Shown piece after piece: positions 46,783 through 58,356 of a stretch of DNA of 64,000 bases; position 1 is the stretch's first letter; each line of letters opens with the position of its first letter. The position numbers were made by a program, and so were the translations under genes. The stretch lies in assembly GCA_008973525.1 (NCBI GenBank), contig WACJ01000516.1, positions 434,001 through 498,000 on the forward strand, read 5' to 3'. Origin of the DNA: Stenopsyche tienmushanensis (Eukaryota > Arthropoda > Insecta > Trichoptera > Stenopsychidae). The notes under the pieces are model-generated. The model saw only the letters and a program-made list of their open reading frames with translations, did not search any database and was not told where the DNA came from.

Positions 46783-47218
46783 TACACTTAAACTTTTTTT
46801 GTGCGGTAGATGCATAAAATCGCACAAAAAAAGCTATGATTTACATAGAAAAAGTGAAGTTGCGTTCCATGGATTTTAAAAACCGCATAACTTTGAAACT
46901 GCCATATAAAATATATTCAAAATCGCATAAAAAAAGTTAATAAAAAAAAAACAGGAAAACAATAAGGCTATTAGAAAATAACATTTTTTGGGTGAGAAAA
47001 ACGCGTTAAAAGATTTCATTGTGGTAGGACTAGCTTAGTTGTCCCGTGATTAAAAAAGCTATAACTCCATAAGTAGTTTTAGAGAATATATTTTTAAAAG
47101 TCGAAACATTGGAAAAAATACTCTTTATGAAATTAAAAAAAAGAAAAATTGCTTTAAAAAAACCGCATAACTTCGAAATCGCACAATAAAAAGTCGCACA
47201 AAAAGAGGTTTGAGTGTA
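46783..47218. mobile_element. 436-bp MITE of family R7
   Basis: The left end TACACTTAAACTTTTTTTGT and the right end, the inverted TACACTCAAACCTCTTTTTG, match the 148-bp copy at 26.2 kb. The interior holds at least six iterations of GTGCGATTT- or ATGCGGTTTT-like motifs on both strands. TA forms the outer bases. Confidence 0.85.
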
Positions 47219-48892
47219 TATTAAATTATCGCACACAAAATAAAATATATAAAAACACAACGCAAAACCTACCACCAATTATTAGTTCAACGTCGTGTTT
47301 ATTTCGTGTGATCCTTCACAAAATTGAGTTTGTCTTCTACAATAGAAATAATAAGTGAGAAGTGGTTATTAAGCAAATATGTATTTGACAGATTTATATT
47401 GAGTAATTTTATATTTATAATATTTTTGTGCAAGTGTCAACCATTAAAAAATGACAAAAATTGTAAAAAATATATTGATATAAATGAGATTGAAATTACT
47501 TATATATTGCAGACAATCAATAAAAACAACAAAAAAGATCATAGCTCTGTTTCTGGAACATCAAATCCTGTATAGCCTTGTATTTCCATTTCGTTTATCC
47601 ATATGAGAAGCTTCTCGTCACCCGTTATGCGAGTTGGTTTTTTTTAAACTTGTTTTGCTCGATATGCGAATTACTCGTTGGGTAAGGTTTTATTTTGCAT
47701 TTGTTATCATTTTATGTTGAGTGTTTGTTTATTATTTTTTTTACAGATAACCTTGGTCCTAAAAAGTCGAAACACGTCGCTCATAACAATGAGAACTGTA
47801 TAAAATAACGATTTGCTTGCATTTCTATAAAATAAAGAACAATACTTGATTAATCTCGAGCTCGTAACCCTTTGGCTGGATCTGCCATTATCGTCAGCAT
47901 GTCTGACAATACTGTGTTGATTCATACTATGCTAATGAGTTTGCAATAGATGAATCTCAGATTTGACCTTGTGCAATCATTAGGGAACCATCTTGAGGTC
48001 GAGGTCTGATCTCCACCTACAGTTTTCACCCACGTTTGTACACAATGTCTTCCTAATGCGGTTGACCATATCGGTTCTTGGGTGTTACTCATTAATCTAT
48101 ACAGATTCGCCCATTAGTTATGGTGGGAAATAAAATATGTCATATCGTGCTGAATTTATTGCGGCTATGGAGATTCTATGATTATTTAATAATCCGAAAG
48201 AATCGCGAAACGGATAATCAATGCCAGAAAATGAACATCTAATCTGAGTGAAATCAAAGACAATCCTCAGCCAAATAAAAGAAGAAAATGATTTTTTTCC
48301 TTGTGTGTCCATCGTAAAATTATGTGTTTTTGGGTTTTGAATTGTCGATCATTGTTATATGAAGATGCTAATGATTTCCAAGTGCTCACTTCGAGGGTGC
48401 TAAAACCTCGTCAATTCCACTCGTTTGCTTGTTTTGGAAGCAATCATCGCCGATTGGTGACATATTGACTAGTACGCACTTAGGTCTTGCTTCAGATACT
48501 GATCATGCCCACCTAATATTTTATAAATGCTTGTTTGTTCCACTTAACTGTAAGACGACGTACCGAAATGGAAACTTGATGATTGGCACCTTATGTCAAA
48601 ATGTGCCGATAAATTATTACTCTATCTCGGCTTTAGTACGTGCCCAAAGTGTCCAAATTCAGAATGCGCCTCGATGCCATTCTATAATCAACATAAACAT
48701 TCAAAAGCCGAAATAGTGTTCAAGAACATGATGGTCAGCTTTAAGCTCTGAGATTAGATTGAAAAAATCCAATTGATTAGCACATTTTTTTTTGTATAAG
48801 GGTAACAGCGATTGGAACAAAAAAAAATCGAAATCACGGGAAAATTATCAATACATTGAGTACTCTTTCTAGGGATCTACTACTAACTACTA
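47219..48892. other. No gene seen
   Basis: Short frames near 47.3-47.6, 47.7-47.9 and 48.4-48.7 kb have no domains. AT-rich. Confidence 0.45.
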
Positions 48893-49619
48893 TTAACCCT
48901 TAAAAGAGTTCAGTCGCGTATATGCGATCGAATCCCAGTGGTTCAGAAAGAGTATTCTTACACGTTGAGCTCGGAGAGAGGCAGCGATGGAGAGTGTCTT
49001 GCACGTTGAGTTTGGAGAGAGACAGAGACGGAAAGTGTGTCTTGCGTACATCATACTATTATGTAGATCGTTAACCCAAATTTATCGACTAATAATAACC
49101 CAAATTAATTGATTTGTTTGTTTATGTTTGTGTTTATTTATTTAAATACAAGCTTCATACACGCTGCGACGGTCCTGTCAGATAAGTGGATTTGTACGGG
49201 TGATAAATGATGGACATACGAATATAGTATCTGAGTTTATGATGATTTTAAATTAACTCATTTCTCAATGAGTTAAACTAACTTGGACCCCACAGAGATA
49301 ACTATAATATTTTGCTAAGGATTTTAAAGGGTAATTAACACATCTTGTGCGGGATCAGTTGAATCAATGCTTACACGGCGTAAACATAAGATTTCAATTT
49401 CAGATATATTAGATCTGTATTTATAGATATCACTCAAAAATACGAATGCATTTAAATAAACAGGACTGTGATCATAGTTACCCACGATTGCGATTAGTTT
49501 TTTCCAAAATGGGATTGCAGTTTCCCGTAAAACATGTCTTAATAAAAGATTAGTGTAAGTCAGTCAAAAGTTGTAGGATTGTATGAAGAAACAGACACGA
49601 TATACCATTAATTTTATAA

Positions 49620-49740
49620 AATACATATATATTAACAAAAATCTTCGTTCTTGAAGCTGTGAGTAGAAATGATAATTTGTTGGAGCCAATCTCGGTGAGA
49701 AATCTGGATGATGTAAAATTTCTAAGCTCAAAGTCAAAAA
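49620..49740 (-). pseudogene. Mariner transposase C-terminal scrap
   Basis: The minus strand reads LEILHHPDFSPRLAPTNYHF followed by YSQLQE, equivalent to the H-P-P-Y-S-P-D-L-A-P-x-D-Y signature of mariner transposases. The catalytic Asp of that motif is replaced by Asn here, and no other part of the element is recognised. Confidence 0.8.
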
Positions 49741-51051
49741 CAATACAAATAATTTTATAAAAAGTACTTTCTTAAATATTAACAATGTCTTCGTGGAGCT
49801 CAATGATCTTATGATTCTAAATAGAAACGAACTACCGTCCTGAATATTTAAAGTTGTTTGAGATGGGAAGTGTACAGTCCACATCAGGAGTGTCTTTAAT
49901 CAGCATATTACTAAGAATTAAATAGAATATAAACAGCGTGAATGTCAGAATTAGGAATCTGGATTCATCCACTAGTGGGTAGACAAAGATCCATTTGATA
50001 ATGGCATTTTAAGTGCTAATAATAAACCTGCAATTCAAGTTGCTAAACATATATTTTAAATGCACATAGCTCTAAGAAATATGACTTTTTTTTGTAAGAA
50101 ATGATAAAATAAATAAAATAATAAAATTCACATAAACAGAATAGTTGCAAACAACTCGACTTGCGTTTTCAATGGAATTACTAAGCAAATAATTTATGCG
50201 TACTCCTTAAAGGAAAACCCATAGGCCTAGCATAATTAGCTATAAACGCGATTTATAATAACAGTTCTTAAGAATACGATACCATTTTCATCATCATCAT
50301 CCATTTGCACTCGCTGAACACATAATTATAATGTTCTATTTTATGTTAAAAATTAGTAGCTATTTCAAGAACGATGGCTCGTAAAAATGTAGATCAAACA
50401 TTTTACGACCCGAAGAAAACTAACAACTGAGCATTAAAACGCATAGCAGCCCAAACAAGTGTCTGTATTGATTCTTCATCGTTATTTTAAATAACTACAT
50501 GCATTATTAAATTCGTCAATTTTTTGCCCTAATTGAACTATATTAATATATGTTTAAACGACAAATAAAAACGAATCGAACGATTGTGAAATCTCGTCAC
50601 CTTGTCCCAAAAAGTTAAGCTTCAGTACAGCGATCTAGAACCATTTTGGAAAAATCACCCTTTTATGGGACAGTAATGAATATTTATAATCTAGACAAGT
50701 CTTCTTCCTATTATAATACAATCAAAAATATGAAATAAAAGTAGATTGATGTTTAAAGCTTTTTAAACTCTTTGAATGATTTTCTCATAAGGGTTGGAAC
50801 GAATTTTGTTCATTAACTTCAATGAACTATAGAATATTTAAATAAAGACAAATTTTCATAAGGAGGATGTTTATAAGAAATATTGTCAAAAATGAATACA
50901 AATTATACAAAACTATTCAGGGGAAAGCCAAACGGGCTATTGATTAGTCTCATGATTTAGGCTCAAAATAATTTTGTTAAATACAATATACAAAAAAATG
51001 CATTTTTCTATTTGTTTACGGAAATTATTGGGTAAAATATTTTGCTGCTAT

Positions 51052-51240
51052 GTATAATATATAATAAAATAGGTGCGCTACTGGTCTAGTGATTTCTGCG
51101 CATGCGCGTAACATCTTTATGGTGTATGCGACGGACATGGAGACGAAGAAATACAAACAATTCTCTTTCTCTTTTCGACCAATTGCCGGTTGGAATTTCA
51201 TTTTTCATAACGTTCAAGCCAATTTGCCCTATCGCGCATT
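51052..51240 (-). repeat. Dispersed repeat R5, copy 3
   Basis: Reverse-strand match to the copies at 18.1 and 42.4 kb: GGCTTGAACGTTATGAAAAA, then CGCGCATGCGCAG, then a CCTATTTTATTATATATTAT tail. A minus-strand frame runs through it but is not shared by the other copies. Confidence 0.75.
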
Positions 51241-51573
51241 TATAAGTTTTATTTAAAAAATGAAAGAAGGGACTGTACCCACACTCCCTATCGATATGGT
51301 TTGATTCGAGTCGCTCCCCCAAGTTACTTGCTTCCTTCAATATCGAGCGTACGAGGAGGTATGATATAGCTTGTACATAAATAAATAAACACTGTCAATA
51401 GCACACAATATTCGGTAATTTCTTCAAGTAAACAAATAACACACTTGAAATCTAAATCATTATTAGTCGATGTATGCGGGGAAGCTCTCCGTCTCTGTCT
51501 GTCCCCGAGCTCAACGTACAAGAATAGTGGAGGGGGGTCCCAAACCCTGGGATAGTACTCCTTTAGGGGTTAA

Positions 51574-54529
51574 TATGCTTTCACTCATTTTCACTCACTT
51601 TCAATCATCAAACATACTATTTTTTTCGATATATTTTTTGTGTTTCACAGTCTATTGTAATGATAAGAATTAATTTCGAGAAAGGTTCAAAATTATCTTC
51701 CGAGAAAAACCTTTTCTTAACTAAACCAACGTGTCGTCACGCCCAGTGAACGATTCAATATTTTTCATCCAAAATTCTTAGATATTGAAAATTTGATTTT
51801 TATATTCAAAATCGGATTTTCAAGACAAAAAAACCGATTTTTCAAGGTCGGGTTTCTTAAAATAACAACAAAAAGGTTTTTGATATTTGTCTTGATGTGG
51901 AACGAATTGCATTACAAAGAATTGCGGGGATTCACTAATATATTATATGTACATATAATACCGATGGCGTGCGGTTCGAGGATGCTGTAGATGCGGAGCA
52001 TCCCCTAAAACTTACATCAATAATATTTTCATAGCGAATCGTGTTTAAATTTCGCTTTTATTTCGTTTTTTTTATACCCTTGATTGAAAAGTGGTTATTG
52101 GTACATCCATTTTAAGGAAATCCCCGCAACTATTTAATTTATGTAATATTTGCAGGTATAAAAGAGACAAACGCACGATCATTCATCGAGAATTATCTGT
52201 ATATTTAGCTTCCTCGTATGTTTTTTATTATTTGTTAAAGCTTTCCAAATGGATAGAATTGATCTTATTTACCTTTGGTGTTATATTTGTAAATAGCCAT
52301 CTTTGGAGCTTTGGTTGGGTAATACAAATTTGTTGCAAGTGGGATGTTTCTCGATCGCATTTAAATTAAATGCAATCTGTTTCGATAATCTAGCAGAGCA
52401 CATTATCGATGTTGGACAAGGTTTATGGTTGTATTACTTTGTCATGTAATCGCTCTTAAGCCACAGATTGGTCCTCCAAGACTTCTCGGTGGCAATAAGC
52501 AACACCGCAGTAAAAATCATTGGAGCCACCTGGACAGCAGTTCTGCTTTGTAAGATTGTAATTGTATGTCCATATAGGGAAGCTGCGACCAGAGCAGCTC
52601 CTTCATATTTGGCACGATTGATCTCAATCAACATTGCGACACCATCTTTCATCGGATTTTTTCGATACCTGCACACTCTTTGAGCGTAAACAGTTGCTTC
52701 TTGCCCTCGTTAATCTTATCTCTGCAATAGGTGCTTATTGACATTTCAAAAAAATATTTTTTTCAAAGAGGCTGAAAATTTGAACCAAGGATCGTTACGA
52801 CACATGAATATTTTGCAACGGGAAAAAATGCACGCGAATAAATATAATTATCGGATATATAACAAAATAGATTCAATTAACATAAAAGAGAACGTCACCT
52901 CACTATGATGATAATTGGAAAACTCATTCATGCTATGTAGTCATCAATAGTAAGTGTTAAAGGTAATTTTGATTTGATCACAACACTAATTAAATTAATT
53001 GATCGACATAAGGCCAATTATCGAGTATAAATTGGTCCGACGTAAGATTGAATTGGTTGTCTCCAGCTCCCAAATACGATCTCTCGGCGACTTCTGCATT
53101 AGGTTTTTATTAACATTTCAATGCGAATATCTCATGAATGAGATTGTATAATTGATTCATGCAATGCCCAGTTGTGAGGATAATAAAACCTCCATTAACA
53201 TACGAAAAACAGCGCGCGGCATGTAACTCTATAATATAAGCTTTTAATTATAGCGATAGACAGCGACGTATTGAAAGTCCATTGATGATAATTAAATTAG
53301 TAAACATCTCAGATAGACTCCCATTAATTATTTAGTCAACTTGACCATTTTCTCGTTATGGTCATGGCTGTTTATTCTCAAGAAGGAGTTATAACGCAAT
53401 CACATTTCAGGCTGTTGCGGTCTGACCTACCAAACCGCTTAATATATACAGAATAATTAATATTGATTTCAGAGCTGCATCAAGCCCAACGCCATACGTG
53501 GATGTAAATAGCTTGCAATTCCAAGAAATGACTTTGAAATTTTTTATGTGCTCGTTGAAAAAGCGAAAGACACAGATTCAGGGCCAAATGTTAATTTCTA
53601 TCGCGGCTCTAGTGATAAAAGGATGATCACATAAATTATGTACATGAAATTGAGAATATTTGAAAGTGTCACTTGTTTTCATTCATCTGAAGCTCTACAA
53701 GATAAGTATGACTAAAATGGAAGCCTACAAGGCATTGTCTTCTCAGATGAAAAGTTACTTTCTATACAACAGTTTATCAATGAATAAAACAACTGTGTTG
53801 GTTTCAAAGAGAAAAATTCCAATAGATGAGGAAGTGATGGTATATTATGATTTGTGAAATATATCAATAAAAGGTGTTAAAAAATGCATTTACAAATATT
53901 TTTATTAAGAAAGCCTTAGACATCCCAATAAAGCTCAACGTCATCGCACATACTTATAAAAATGAAGATTTTCCTGATGAATGTTTGTAGTTTTTTTCAA
54001 CGCAAAAGTGGTACTCAGATTAATTAGACCAGATTCCCATATATGCACTTGTCAATATTAAATATTATAGAAGATGAGATGTAGAAGGATAAGAAGATTT
54101 ACTATAAAAGTAAAATAGAGTATATTTGGGCCTCGTATAACACGGTTTTGTATAACGCGTTTGCATAAATAGTGGCGTGTTTTTGCCACTTTCCTTGAAA
54201 TTGGTTTCCTTTTTTCCGAATTTTACAATTGAAATTTCCAGTTGATAATTTTATCCATATTGCACTCTTTCACTATTATAAGATCTTTTCTACTATAGGC
54301 TCAAGTTAACACATGTGTGGTTCTATACTAAAAATATCAAATATCATACACTAATAAAGCTGAAAATGTATTATTTTCTGTGTATAAGAAATAACATTAA
54401 TTTAATGATTTTAAAGGCAAAAATAATGAATTTTAACCTATGGAACAAAACATGTATTTTTATATAAAGACTATCAATTAATCGTCGAATTGTTCATAGA
54501 AAAAGATAAAAATAATCTTGATTATATAT
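51574..54529. other. No supported gene; GC-richer two-strand open region at 52.43-52.68 kb
   Basis: At 52434-52683 both strands are open. The minus-strand frame (GVAMLIEINRAKYEGAALVA..., then a hydrophobic stretch APMIFTAVLLIA and KSWRTNLWLKSDY) looks like part of a small membrane protein or a decayed exon. I see no splice structure and no family. The rest is AT-rich. At 54.13 kb two GTATAACRCG motifs could be a pogo end. Confidence 0.35.
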
Positions 54530-54700
54530 GCATCGGCTAGAGTGGGTGCAAGTTTTTCTCAGAACTTGTATGCAAAAATGGTCATCTGTTTACGAGCAGA
54601 TGCTGTATTCGATCCCACACATAATTGGCACATACATGTTATTTAAGCCACATTTGTGTTTATATTACATCTAATTGTGACAATGACAATAAAAATAATT
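54530..54700 (+). repeat. SINE-like element with LINE-type tail
   Basis: GGCTAGAGTGGGTGC resembles an A-box region and GTATTCGATCCC a B box. The segment ends with TGACAATGACAATAAAA, a tail form seen in LINE-mobilised SINEs. No second copy is in the window. Confidence 0.4.
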
Positions 54701-55765
54701 ACAACGCCGTGTTTTCAACACAATTACATTGCGGAGACGGAAATCAGATTAAATGATGAAACAGTCATTATGCTAAGGGAAGCAGGAAATATTTCGGTAC
54801 CAATGATAATCTGAATATTTAAAAAATAATGCTTAAAATAATACTGTAATTCTTTTTTATTAATATTCGATAACAGCACAAAAATCTGCAAATAACATTA
54901 ATATCTAGAATCAGTTGTCCGTAGATGAAATAAGCATTTAATTGTATTTCTTAAAAATGTTTCTAAAACCAAAATTAGAGCTTAAAAATATATCATTATA
55001 AAAAAAATATAAATGATATAAAAATGCAAATTACATAATTATATTCTATTTTTTTCATACGTTCAAATAAAATAGCATGGCTCTAATATAAATTGGCACT
55101 AACATCATCACCTGGATAAATATAAACTGGTTTTTAATATATTACAGAGCTGGAGTCTCATCTCGACGAAAACATGTATATAATAAAATTATTTTTGTGT
55201 ATAAAAAATATGTGCAAATCGCAACTGGTGTAGATATGTATTAAATTTTAAAAATATGAATACTATATTATATTCTTAAAAATTTACAAAATATCAAATA
55301 TATGAGTTTTTTTTACAAAAGTGTAAAAATTCGACTTATACTATTTACAATTTAACTTAACTTTTGAGGAAGACATATACTCAATATAAAAAATGTATTG
55401 CCTCGTTTTGGTGTAATTAAAACGATTAATAAAAGTAAACCCACGATATATCAAATTATTCGCGAGAGATGTCTCATTATTTTATCAGATTCACAGGGGA
55501 GCTCTACAGAATACGTTGCTAAAAATATAATTGCAACCAAAACCCTGCGATTCATTGTCAAGGATATTTAAATGCAAAACAATTTATAACATTTCATAAA
55601 TAATTCTGAGCAAATTTTTTAAAATTGATTGCATTGCTGAAATTTTAAAATTATATATTTTACATTAGTAAAACCATTTTTTTTTTATATAAAAACAAAT
55701 TTCATTAAAGATGTAATAAACTAATAAATATTGCAACACATTTAAAAAGACAGATGGTTCTTATG
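54701..55765. other. No gene seen
   Basis: Very AT-rich sequence without frames or repeat signals. Confidence 0.5.
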
Positions 55766-55769
55766 GGAC

Positions 55770-56515
55770 AGGATGTGTGTGTCTGGATCTGTTAGTATAG
55801 TTGGCTCCAACAGTGCCCTGTCGGAACCTTTCGAGATAACGACGGGAGTCAGACGGGAGATGCCCTTTCCCCATCACTTTTTTATATTGCGTTGGAGGCA
55901 ATTATGAGGGAGGCTGGCAGATTGGAACATGCAGATCCATGGAAGGATAATGCAATGCATTTGGCCTTTGCTGACGACATCGACGTCGTGGCTAAATCGA
56001 GATCAGAGGCATTGGCGGCATTTATGTCTATCGACGAAGCTGCTGTTAGTTTCAGCATGAAAATTAACTGTGATAAAACGAAATATATGATGGTATCAAG
56101 GGTGAGTTTTGGGGGTTACACCTCTGTGAGGAGCAACAGTGAAATTATTGAAAGGGTCCAAGAGTTCAAGTACCTTTGATCCATCCACAAGGAGAAGAAT
56201 TTAATGAAGAACGAAATAACCTCCAGGATTCAACACGGTAATCGGTGCTATCATGGCCTGAAAAATATATTGGAGTCAAAATTCAATGTCTTCAGTGGGC
56301 AGGCCATGTGGCACAGATGCTGACTAATAGAGTCCCTTGAACCATCTTGGATTCGGGGCCGAATAGCAGTAGACCCGTTGCAAGACCTCAGCTACGCTGG
56401 GCTGACCAAGTCAATAAAAACACCACACGTCTGGGCCTGGGAAATTGGAGTGAGGAGGCCCAGGACAGCCGAAAACGGCGCTCTCATAGGGCTAAAGGAA
56501 CCACCTAAAGTAAGC
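55770..56515 (+). pseudogene. Non-LTR retrotransposon reverse-transcriptase relic with internal deletion
   Basis: Plus strand: SIVGSNSALSEPFEITTGVR, then after a +1 shift GDALSPSLFYIALEAIMREA, AFADDIDVVAKS (active-site FADD, intact Asp pair), MKINCDKTKYMM, RVQEFKYL, a stop, and ITSRIQHGNRCYHGLKNI. At about 56288 it jumps to LQWAGHVAQM, then RPQLRWADQVNK, NWSEEAQDS. The last block is the C-terminal tail of such elements. The thumb and connecting region, including the YG.E motif, is absent. The central 95 codons (55892-56179) remain open. Confidence 0.9.
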
Positions 56516-56519
56516 AAGT

Positions 56520-58214
56520 AGATGGTTCTTATAGAGAACTTTAAATTAAGAAATAATCAGGTCAAAATATATTTCTAAAATTATGGAAGACAAGGAACTT
56601 GAAGATTTAGCTTGCAAAATTAATAAGCACATGAGCCATGGTACTTGGAAGTTATGGCACTTCATACATTAGCTCCAAGGACTGAGGAAAAATCATTTAA
56701 GACTAATAAATATTGTCACTTGAATGCTTTGTTTAGAACTCAGACCTATAAAAATGGCATTATTTCATACTATCGACCACAATATAAATTACAAACCAGT
56801 TATGAAAATCCACTGTAATGTTGCTTTTCATAAGCATGATTTTTTTCCACTTTAATATAATATGGAAATGGTTATTCAAATCTCGAGTCAAAATATTCTT
56901 CTAATATATGGTTTGAATTCTTTAAAAATGGTTTATAAAGCTATTTACACTTAACATAAGTTAACTGGAAGTAAAATATCATGGAAGGTGAGACTCACAA
57001 TTATCAAAGCAATAAAATGTCAAATGTATGTAATAAAATTGTGATTTTCTTAGAAAATAATAGAACTGGCCCAAATATGAAATAATCATATTCAACAAAT
57101 TATTTAATGAGCTATTAATAACATTTTTTTAAAAATTAACAATTCGTATAATGTAAAAAGCTACTACACAATATAACATTTTGAGAATACTTTTTTTATG
57201 GAAGCCATCATTGGAAGTACAATACAATTCAATAATATTTGAAAGGCACTTTTGAAGATCAATATTGCAAAATTCGAATAAAACATATTATTAAAATTAC
57301 GTCAAAAATAAATATATCTATTTCACTATCGACTAACTTAAGCGTTAAAAAATGACATGGATTTGCAAACAAGTTTGTCAAATGAAAGTTATAAGTTAAG
57401 TTGCCACTTCAGTCTTAGGTATCATTTTGATTAATTAGCGTACATTTACATATTACATTTGTTTGCATTATCCATTGATCGTTTTAAAAAATATGTGTTC
57501 AGTACAAACATCGTAAATATATTTATGATTATAGTTAACATGGCAAGACACATAAGATATATTACACAAAGACATGAAATGAAAACGATTTGATGATAAA
57601 AGCATACAGAAAAATGATATAAAAAGATTGATTGCAATTTATGGAATTATAAATATTATAATTAAAGTAAGAGTATACTTTTATATATAAATTTGGTTTT
57701 CATTTAAATATTTTCTTTATATTTTACAGACTATTAAATCAGGAAAATTAGCATAAATTATCATATAATAAAATTGAATTTCAACTTACGCCCATTCATA
57801 AAAAAATGTTTTTTACATGGAAGACTCTAATCAATTGCGTTAAATCACTGGAGTGAAAATAATCCAGTTTATCAATATATTAAATGTTTGTAAGTTGAGG
57901 TTCATGGATTTTCAATGACCTTAATAACTATATACTTCACATAACAGTGATTTATCTTAGTAAAATATATAGTACTCATAGCACATTCTTTAACCTAATA
58001 ATCACATGCGCTTTAATTCTAAACGGCTATAAATTTTACTGCTTTAGCTTTCACTGAATTATAAAAATATATTAAAATATTTCTTTAAACGATTAAATTT
58101 AACCAAGCCTAGAATCTAACAAATATAATGTTGAGCTATTGATAAATGAATGCTAAAAATATTACATTATAGTCATTTATTTTAAACAAAAAAATATATT
58201 TATATATTCACATA
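56520..58214. other. No gene seen
   Basis: AT-rich DNA downstream of deltex. A short minus-strand hydrophobic frame near 57.5-57.6 kb is unsupported. Confidence 0.5.
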
Positions 58215-58220
58215 TTTATT
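58215..58220 (-). terminator. Candidate deltex poly(A) signal
   Basis: AATAAA on the minus strand, about 137 nt downstream of the deltex stop codon. The local DNA is very AT-rich, so the hexamer could occur by chance. No other evidence fixes the 3' end. Confidence 0.35.
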
Positions 58221-58356
58221 AAACGTCGATAAAATACTGAATATCAATATTTCAAAAAATAATAAAGATTTATATATGTTATAAAAGTAGCTGTCTAATG
58301 CATTGTACTGGCATTTTAAATACTATATAACAAATAGCTCCATTTGAAGCTTCTGA

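Larger units (their letters stand above)
48893..51573 (+). mobile_element. piggyBac-like family A element bounded by TTAA, with nested repeats
   Basis: TTAA sites at 48893-48896 and 51570-51573 flank 2673 bp. Terminal repeats are CCCTTAAAAGAGTTC on the left and the inverted CCCCTAAAGGAGTAC on the right (12 of 15 match). Subterminal sequences CGTTGAGCTCGG are also inverted. Palindromes lie at 48914-48927 and 51538-51552. A second GTTGAG(C/T)T(C/T)GGAGAGAG block is repeated at 48965 and 49007. No piggyBac transposase is readable. The interior instead holds a mariner scrap (49.6-49.72 kb) and an R5 repeat (51.05-51.24 kb). Confidence 0.7.
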
